From Paracoccaceae bacterium (GTDB taxonomy: Bacteria; Pseudomonadota; Alphaproteobacteria; Rhodobacterales; Rhodobacteraceae), in the NCBI GenBank assembly GCA_016744015.1, contig JADGFD010000013.1, positions 1 to 64,000 of the forward strand: a DNA stretch of 64,000 nucleotides. The letters run 5' to 3'. Under the pieces are notes generated by a model. The model was not told the origin of the DNA, searched no databases, and was given only the letters and a program-made list of their open reading frames with translations. Both the position numbers and the translations under genes were made by a program. Below, piece after piece: positions 58,891 through 64,000 of the stretch. The first letter of the stretch is position 1; every line of letters starts with the position of its first letter.

Positions 58891-59649
58891 CTAAATGTTA
58901 GGTCTCTTACTACGTAATTTTGGATACGAATATCCGATAGGCTTAGCATTGGTCATTTCGTCGAAAATTGCAAAGGTTGGAATAATATTAGGTTCTTCCC
59001 CCCTTTTTTCGGCGAGGAACTCTAGCCAACTAAACCCGAATGGCTCTATGAAGTCGCCTAGGCTTTGTTTTCCATCGGCATACACAGAATACCAGTATTG
59101 TGTCAGTTTGCCGTCACCTTCGTCATAATCCACCTCAGGAGTAGTAATAATAATTACATCAAGTGCGCAATTATTGATGGATAACGCTTTTCCCGACAAA
59201 AAACGGGCCATTCGATGGGGATTGAACCCAAGATCAGCAACGTTTGCTACAATTAGCGCCCCGAATTTTGCGTCTTCTCCAATTCTGTTCCGAGTCTCAG
59301 AGACTTGTTTATTTGCTTTTCTCAAAAGTCCATTTAAGGCATTGCCAGTTTTCTCTTCCATTTTTCTCGAAACTCTTGTTGGAGGCAAGATCGCACCCGA
59401 AAGAATTTGATCAGCCAAATTAACCTTATAGCCGCAATCTTTTAGTGAATTTTGAAGTCTACGGCGAATATTCTCGGGGCTAGCTTGGTTTTTTTCGAGT
59501 GTCTTCAGCTCTAAGACTAGACCTTGTTCGGCCATATAATAGTCAGCATTTAGGCCTTTCGCAAATTTTCCTGATTTATATGAATCAATCCTATGCCCGT
59601 TAGGCTGGGTGGCAATGAATTCGTCAAAAATGCTCTCAAAATCGCTCAT
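58891..59649 (-). CDS. Unknown protein, possible PD-(D/E)XK-like fold
   Basis: 252 residues. The start ATG shares one base with the uvrB stop (TGATG), so it is translationally coupled to uvrB. A region reading NADYYMAEQGLVLELKTLEK has an aspartate followed by a hydrophobic strand and E-x-K, the pattern of PD-(D/E)XK nucleases (D about residue 36, E 47, K 49); this is suggestive only. Later strands (FGALIVANVADLGF and CALDVIIITTPEVDY) fit a mixed alpha/beta fold. GC is clearly lower than in uvrB, suggesting transfer. Confidence 0.55.
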   Translation of the reverse strand: MSDFESIFDEFIATQPNGHRIDSYKSGKFAKGLNADYYMAEQGLVLELKTLEKNQASPENIRRRLQNSLKDCGYKVNLADQILSGAILPPTRVSRKMEEKTGNALNGLLRKANKQVSETRNRIGEDAKFGALIVANVADLGFNPHRMARFLSGKALSINNCALDVIIITTPEVDYDEGDGKLTQYWYSVYADGKQSLGDFIEPFGFSWLEFLAEKRGEEPNIIPTFAIFDEMTNAKPIGYSYPKLRSKRPNI

Positions 59650-61790
59650 CACCGCCGCCTCTTACTCTTCCCTTTAAACACCGTAGTCCCCGCCCTCCCA
59701 GCCGTAGACCTTCCTTCGCTCGCCGCCGCTATCGCGCTTTGCCGCGCTAGTGGATCATCGGCCACGGCCAGCTCCACCGCTTCCAGCCTTTGCACTTCGT
59801 CGCGCAGGCGGGCGGCGTCTTCGAACTCTAGGTTTTCGGCGTGTTGGCGCATTTGGGTGCGCATGGCTTCAAGGTGGACTTTCAGGTTGGCACCATAGGT
59901 CGCCTTATCAACCTTGGCCGTTACGCGGCTTTGGTCGGTGTCGGCGTTAAACAGGCCTTCCAGCACGTCCTCTACGTTTTTGCGGATCGTTTGCGGGGTG
60001 ATGCCGTGGGCCTCGTTATAGGCTGCCTGCTTTTCGCGGCGGCGCTCGGTTTCGCCCATGGCGCGCTCCATGCTGCCGGTAATCCGGTCGGCATACATTA
60101 TCACGCGGCCATCCTCGTTCCGCGCCGCCCGCCCGATGGTTTGCACCAGCGAGGTTTCGGAGCGCAAAAAGCCCTCTTTGTCGGCGTCCAAAATCGCCAC
60201 GAGGCCACATTCTGGAATATCCAACCCCTCACGCAGGAGGTTGATGCCGATCAGCACGTCAAACGCCCCGAGGCGGAGGTCTCGGAGGATTTCGATGCGC
60301 TCTAACGTATCAATGTCAGAGTGCATATAACGCACCCGCACGCCTTGCTCGTGCAGGTATTCCGTCAGGTCTTCGGACATGCGCTTGGTGAGGGTTGTTA
60401 CCAGCACCCGCTGGTCACGCGCCGCCACGATGCGAATCTCAGACAGCAGGTCATCGACTTGGGTTTCCACGGGGCGGATCTCGATTTCAGGGTCAAGCAA
60501 GCCGGTTGGCCGAATGATTTGCTCGGCAAACACGCCGCCTGCTTGCGCCAGCTCCCACTTTTGCGGAGTGGCGGACACAAACACCGAGCGCGGGCGCATG
60601 GCGTCCCATTCCTCGAATTTCAGCGGGCGGTTATCCATGCAGCTTGGCAGGCGAAAGCCGTGCTCGGCCAGCGTTGATTTGCGCCGGAAGTCACCCTTAT
60701 ACATGCCGCCAATTTGCGGCACGCTGACGTGGCTTTCATCGGCAAACACAATGGCATTATCGGGGATATATTCAAACAAGGTGGGGGGTGGCTCGCCTGG
60801 GGCTCGGCCCGTGAGGTAGCGGGAATAGTTCTCGATGCCGTTACAAAAACCCGAGGCGTCCATCATCTCAAGGTCAAAATTCGTGCGCTGCTCAAGGCGC
60901 TGGGCCTCCAGCAATTTGCCCTCACCTACGAATTTATCAAGCTGCAAGCGCAGCTCTTCTTTGATCTTGATAATCGCCTGATTGAGGGTTGGGCGGGGCG
61001 TAACATAGTGCGAGTTGGCATAGATGCGGACCTTTTCCAGTGTGCCGGTTTTTGCAGCCGTCAGGGTATCAAACTCGACGATTTTCTCTAGCTCGTTGCC
61101 GAAAAACGAAAACCGCCAGCCGCGATCATCAAGGTGGGCGGGCCAGAGTTCCAAACTATCGCCGCGCACCCGAAAGCTGCCGCGCTGAAAAGCCTGATCG
61201 TTGCGCTTGTATTGCTGGGCAATCAACTCCTGCATAATTTGGCGCTGGTCGTATTCCTCGCCCACAATCAGGTCTTGCGTCATTTCGCCATAGGTTTCCA
61301 CGCTTCCGATACCATAAATGCAGCTCACAGAGGCCACGATGATCACGTCATCCCGCTCAAGTAGCGCGCGGGTGGCCGAGTGGCGCATCCGGTCGATTTG
61401 CTCGTTGATCTGGGATTCCTTCTCGATGAAGGTATCCGAGCGCGGGACGTAAGCCTCGGGCTGGTAATAATCATAAAAGCTCACAAAATACTCTACGGCA
61501 TTCTCAGGAAAGAAGCTTTTCATCTCGCCATAAAGCTGGGCGGCGAGGGTTTTGTTGGGGGCAAGTATGATGGCCGGGCGCTGGGTGGCCTCAATGACCT
61601 TGGCCATGGTAAAGGTTTTACCCGTGCCCGTAGCCCCGAGCAGCACTTGATTTTGCTCACCTTCATTGATGCCCGCCACCAGCTCTTTAATCGCCGTCGG
61701 CTGATCGCCCGCGGGTTCAAACTTGGTGTGCAGCACAATCTCTTTGCCGCCCTCCAGCTTTTCATGGTTTAAAATATCTGGTTTTTCCAT
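59649..61790 (-). CDS. uvrB: Excinuclease ABC subunit B
   Basis: 713 residues from the ATG at 61790, preceded by a GGGGGA ribosome site. Walker A is [14 protein letters not shown], the damage-binding beta-hairpin region is present in [20 protein letters not shown], helicase motifs include [13 protein letters not shown] and [16 protein letters not shown], and the C-terminal UVR domain reads [20 protein letters not shown]. UvrB loads at DNA lesions with UvrA and recruits UvrC. The frame is open upstream without a stop into the marR gene, so a fusion product is possible. Confidence 0.96.
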   Translation of the reverse strand: MEKPDILNHEKLEGGKEIVLHTKFEPAGDQPTAIKELVAGINEGEQNQVLLGATGTGKTFTMAKVIEATQRPAIILAPNKTLAAQLYGEMKSFFPENAVEYFVSFYDYYQPEAYVPRSDTFIEKESQINEQIDRMRHSATRALLERDDVIIVASVSCIYGIGSVETYGEMTQDLIVGEEYDQRQIMQELIAQQYKRNDQAFQRGSFRVRGDSLELWPAHLDDRGWRFSFFGNELEKIVEFDTLTAAKTGTLEKVRIYANSHYVTPRPTLNQAIIKIKEELRLQLDKFVGEGKLLEAQRLEQRTNFDLEMMDASGFCNGIENYSRYLTGRAPGEPPPTLFEYIPDNAIVFADESHVSVPQIGGMYKGDFRRKSTLAEHGFRLPSCMDNRPLKFEEWDAMRPRSVFVSATPQKWELAQAGGVFAEQIIRPTGLLDPEIEIRPVETQVDDLLSEIRIVAARDQRVLVTTLTKRMSEDLTEYLHEQGVRVRYMHSDIDTLERIEILRDLRLGAFDVLIGINLLREGLDIPECGLVAILDADKEGFLRSETSLVQTIGRAARNEDGRVIMYADRITGSMERAMGETERRREKQAAYNEAHGITPQTIRKNVEDVLEGLFNADTDQSRVTAKVDKATYGANLKVHLEAMRTQMRQHAENLEFEDAARLRDEVQRLEAVELAVADDPLARQSAIAAASEGRSTAGRAGTTVFKGKSKRRR

Positions 61791-62270
61791 TGAGCGATTC
61801 CCCCGGCGGATACTTTGACCTCTTTTTGTTCTCAAGCAAAGGGGGTAAACGAGTTTTTCCAAAATGGCTGTAAAAGCCTGCCGCTCAGGCTCTGACAACC
61901 CCGCCAGAAGCCGGTTATTCACCTGCGCAATAATTTCCCGCACCTTGGGCCCAATAGCTTTGCCGCGTGGCTTTAAAAAAAGAAGGTGGTTGCGACGCGA
62001 AGTCGGGTCCTCCCGCCGCTCAAGCAAGCCCGCGGCCTGCATCGAATCAACCAGCCTTGTAATGCCATAGGGCGGCAGCTTAAGACGCTTGCCCAGTTCC
62101 GCTTGCGTGAGCCCCTCAGATTCTATCAAGGTCATCAAAATAAAAAAGCTGTTGAGCGTGAGGTCCAATGCCTTGAGCCGCGCCTCCATTTCAGCATTGA
62201 GCCGCCGAGAAAGCTGATTGAGCATGCGGCCCACACTTACGGGGTGATTCTGGGCCAGGGGTCTGTTCAT
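61791..62270 (-). CDS. MarR-family regulator, open into uvrB
   Basis: About 160 codons from the ATG at 62270. The MarR winged helix is clear: [40 protein letters not shown], then [20 protein letters not shown]. After the last helix ([20 protein letters not shown]) there is no stop; the frame runs through 25 codons into the uvrB ATG. Removing one C from the five-C run near 61838 would give a stop directly (EKLVYPFA). It is divergent from the cytochrome b561-type gene, its likely target. Confidence 0.75.
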
Positions 62271-62362
62271 GGCGGCACAATGCGGCTGGATTGGAATTTG
62301 CAAAATTGCATTGGTAATAATAGCGAAAGCAATACATCCACAGGCAACCGAAAGGACTCTCA

Positions 62363-62873
62363 ATGAAACGTTATCACCCGGTTTTAGTCTCTTTGCATTG
62401 GTTGCTTGCTTTTTAATTGTCGGCGGGCTTGGCCTTGCGAACACGCCAAACGCTGACCCGTTTAAGTTTTTTAGCCTGAAAATGCATATGTCGATTGGCA
62501 CTGCCATTTTGGCGCTTATGGTCGGGCGGCTGTTGGTGCGGTTATTTACCAAAAAACCTCCGCATGCCAATATTGGCAATGATCTTCTGAATAAAGGCGC
62601 GATTGCTGCACATTATTTTTGTATGCTGTTGTGATCGCCATGGCGGCGAGCGGCTTGGCCATTGCCAAGGAAGCGGGGCTGTTTGACATCGTGTTTGGCG
62701 GCTCGGGCGCAGCCTTGCCGGTTAATTTCAGCCACATCGCCCCGCGGGCGGCCCACGGCGTGCTGGCGATTGTGTTGGCGCTGACCATTATTGGGCACGT
62801 GCTCTCCACGCTTTATCACCAATACGTTCGGAAAGACTCGCTGTTTTCCCGAATGTGGTTTGAAGGACGCTGA
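62363..62873 (+). pseudogene. Cytochrome b561-type membrane protein, two frameshifts
   Basis: Reading from ATG 62363 gives [17 protein letters not shown] and then a stop; one base later in frame the family continues with [40 protein letters not shown], then AAHYF. A second shift leads to YAVVIAMAASGLAIAKEA and HGVLAIVLALTIIGHVLSTL to the end at 62873. Both shifts fall in five-T runs where six would restore the frame. Haem-ligand histidines are all present in the reconstructed protein. Either a young pseudogene or homopolymer errors. Confidence 0.75.
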
Positions 62874-62874
62874 T

Positions 62875-63360
62875 ATGCGTAAGCTCATCGCATTCATCCA
62901 CGAAATTGCTACCATCATGCATGTGGGCGGGATTCTCTCGCATATTGTGATGGGAGCAGCCATTGGCCACCCCGATGCCTCTACAGCCTTTCATGTGTAT
63001 CAATATAAGGAAATCAGTGCCTATATTTTGATACTGCCGAGGCTTGGGCTAAAAATATTTGCTGACCTCGTGCTGTTTTACGGCTTTAAGGTGCGGGCAA
63101 ACTGGCTAAAGGCCAAGCTAGCGATGACAGCGTTTTTGACTATAAATGCTTTTGTTTTCCTAGTGCCCATGATGCCGGAAATGTTGCAACTGGCCAAAGA
63201 TTCGCTACCAGCCGGTGTGGTAAGTGATGCATTTATCGCGCGCGGAGAAACTGAAGCGCTGATTGGCATGTCCAATATTATTCCGCTAGCGCTAGAGCTT
63301 ATGCTAGGGGCCTTCAGGCCGAAGCTGTTTGGGGAGCGGCGCAAAATAGTTAACAAATGA
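62875..63360 (+). CDS. Small multi-spanning membrane protein
   Basis: 161 residues from the ATG at 62875, two bases after the cytochrome gene stop. About four membrane segments; histidines near the start (IAFIHEIATIMHVGGILSHI) could bind a metal or haem, but I cannot assign the family. It is probably co-transcribed with the cytochrome b561-type gene and under the same divergent MarR-type control. Confidence 0.6.
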   Translation: MRKLIAFIHEIATIMHVGGILSHIVMGAAIGHPDASTAFHVYQYKEISAYILILPRLGLKIFADLVLFYGFKVRANWLKAKLAMTAFLTINAFVFLVPMMPEMLQLAKDSLPAGVVSDAFIARGETEALIGMSNIIPLALELMLGAFRPKLFGERRKIVNK

Positions 63361-63460
63361 TTAACACTTAAGGTTGCTTTTTAGGAAAATAAGGCAACTA
63401 TTTGGCTATTTTGTTCTTGTATTGTCCGGCTTAGTTTGGTTAATTGGTTTTGCAAGTGGC

Positions 63461-63527
63461 AAGTTACCGGCTCGGTGTGATACGAACCCACCCCACCCCT
63501 CGCTCCCTCACACTGGGCCGGTAACTT
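63461..63527. repeat. Inverted repeat in the gap before the NDUFS4-like gene
   Basis: AAGTTACCGGC at 63461-63471 is matched exactly by GCCGGTAACTT at 63517-63527, and inner GTGTGA is answered by TCACAC. The loop is pyrimidine-rich on the plus strand (CCCACCCCACCCCTCGCTCC). It may be a dispersed intergenic repeat; I recall similar sequences in Rhodobacterales genomes, without certainty. Confidence 0.45.
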
Positions 63528-63598
63528 TCCTTGCAATCCCCCTTGCACAGAAGCTTTGAATTGGCGATAAGATACTGACAATTCCAAGAGGCACTCCG

Positions 63599-63910
63599 AT
63601 GACCGCACGAATTTACCAGCCTGCTCGCAATGCGATGCAATCCGGCCAAGCCAAAACCAAAGACTGGATTCTGGAGCATAGCCCTGAATCCGCGCGCGAC
63701 ATCGACCCGCTGATGGGCTGGACTAGCTCCACTGATATGCAACAGCAAATCCGTATACGCTTTGCCAATAAAGCCGCTGCCATTGCCTATGCAGAAGCCC
63801 AAGGGCTGGCCTATGCGGTGACAGAACCACACAAACGCCAAGCTCTGGTGCGTCAAGGCGGCTACGGCGAAAATTTCGCCGCCAACAGGCGCACTATCTG
63901 GACCCACTAA
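63599..63910 (+). CDS. Complex I NDUFS4-like subunit
   Basis: 103 residues, the usual length of bacterial NDUFS4-type proteins. The N-terminus TARIYQPARNAMQSGQAKTK, the WTSSTDMQQQIRIRFANKA segment and AIAYAEAQGLAYAV are typical, and the end (ENFAANRRTIWTH) is conserved. It is an accessory subunit of NADH dehydrogenase thought to be involved in complex I assembly or stability. It is followed closely by tRNA-Arg. Confidence 0.92.
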   Translation: MTARIYQPARNAMQSGQAKTKDWILEHSPESARDIDPLMGWTSSTDMQQQIRIRFANKAAAIAYAEAQGLAYAVTEPHKRQALVRQGGYGENFAANRRTIWTH

Positions 63911-63917
63911 TTTTTTC

Positions 63918-63994
63918 GGCCCCGTAGCTCAGCTGGATAGAGCAGCTGACTTCTAATCAGCAGGCCACAGGTTCGAATCCTGTCGGGGTCACCA
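63918..63994 (+). tRNA. tRNA-Arg (TCT)
   Basis: Acceptor GGCCCCG (63918-63924) pairs with CGGGGTC, one G-T wobble included, followed by A and encoded CCA ending at 63994. The anticodon stem GCTGA/TCAGC carries loop CTTCTAA with anticodon TCT. D and T arms (GGTTCGAATCC) are normal. Confidence 0.96.
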
Positions 63995-64000
63995 TATTTA

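Noticed and set aside
63374..63559. 61-codon frame in the gap before the NDUFS4-like gene
   Set aside because: Its second half is the large inverted repeat; no ribosome site and no similarity.

Overview
The window looks like a chromosomal segment of a marine-type alphaproteobacterium, most likely order Rhodobacterales (Roseobacter-like). The basis is the gene families and their arrangement: a DctPQM TRAP transporter behind a DctB/DctD-like two-component pair, NDUFA9- and NDUFS4-like accessory subunits of respiratory complex I, a YjbH/YjbF exopolysaccharide pair, and tandem GFA-domain proteins beside glutamate synthase. The taxon is inferred from protein resemblance only; there is no rRNA gene in the window.

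Layout. 1-3.8 kb: an AT-rich leader, decayed AraC and GyrI-like remnants, a DUF302 protein, and a divergent TauE-type permease/LysR pair. 3.8-12 kb: a MocR-type regulator divergent from a class III omega-amino acid aminotransferase, a FadH-type reductase with a downstream DUF1439-like protein, and small membrane proteins including a CPBP protease. 12.4-17.9 kb: accD, folC, a glycerate kinase and an M3 peptidase in one tight run. 18-25 kb: a small ArsR-like regulator, an aspartate-type aminotransferase, a lytic transglycosylase, dapA, a lysine-rich helical protein of unknown role, and smpB. 25.2-28.2 kb: a two-gene type I secretion exporter. 28.4-36.4 kb: mlaA and mlaC, then dctB/dctD and dctPQM. 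36.4-45.3 kb: cell-wall enzymes, three tandem copies of a tiny exported protein, yjbF/yjbH, an SDR protein, queG and a GST. 45.6-53 kb: gltB and gltD separated by three genes. 53-55 kb: uppP, an NDUFA9-like gene and tRNA-Leu.

55-58 kb is an integration site. A large serine recombinase gene runs backwards through tRNA-Leu(CAG), next to a small acidic partner protein and fragments of two IS3-type elements. 58-64 kb holds a DUF4329 lipoprotein, a low-GC protein that may have a nuclease-like fold, uvrB (with an upstream marR gene open into it in the same frame), a frameshifted cytochrome b561 gene, an NDUFS4-like gene and tRNA-Arg(TCT).

The most distinctive signals are: (1) one palindromic operator-like element centred on CCTAGG at three separate places (upstream of accD, of the ArsR-like gene and of the GST gene), which suggests a small uncharacterised regulon; (2) the tandem triplet of tiny exported proteins next to yjbF/yjbH; (3) a DctD-like regulator lacking the GAFTGA loop needed for sigma-54; (4) the serine-recombinase insertion in tRNA-Leu; and (5) several one-base contractions in T tracts, which point either to real decay or to homopolymer errors in the assembly.
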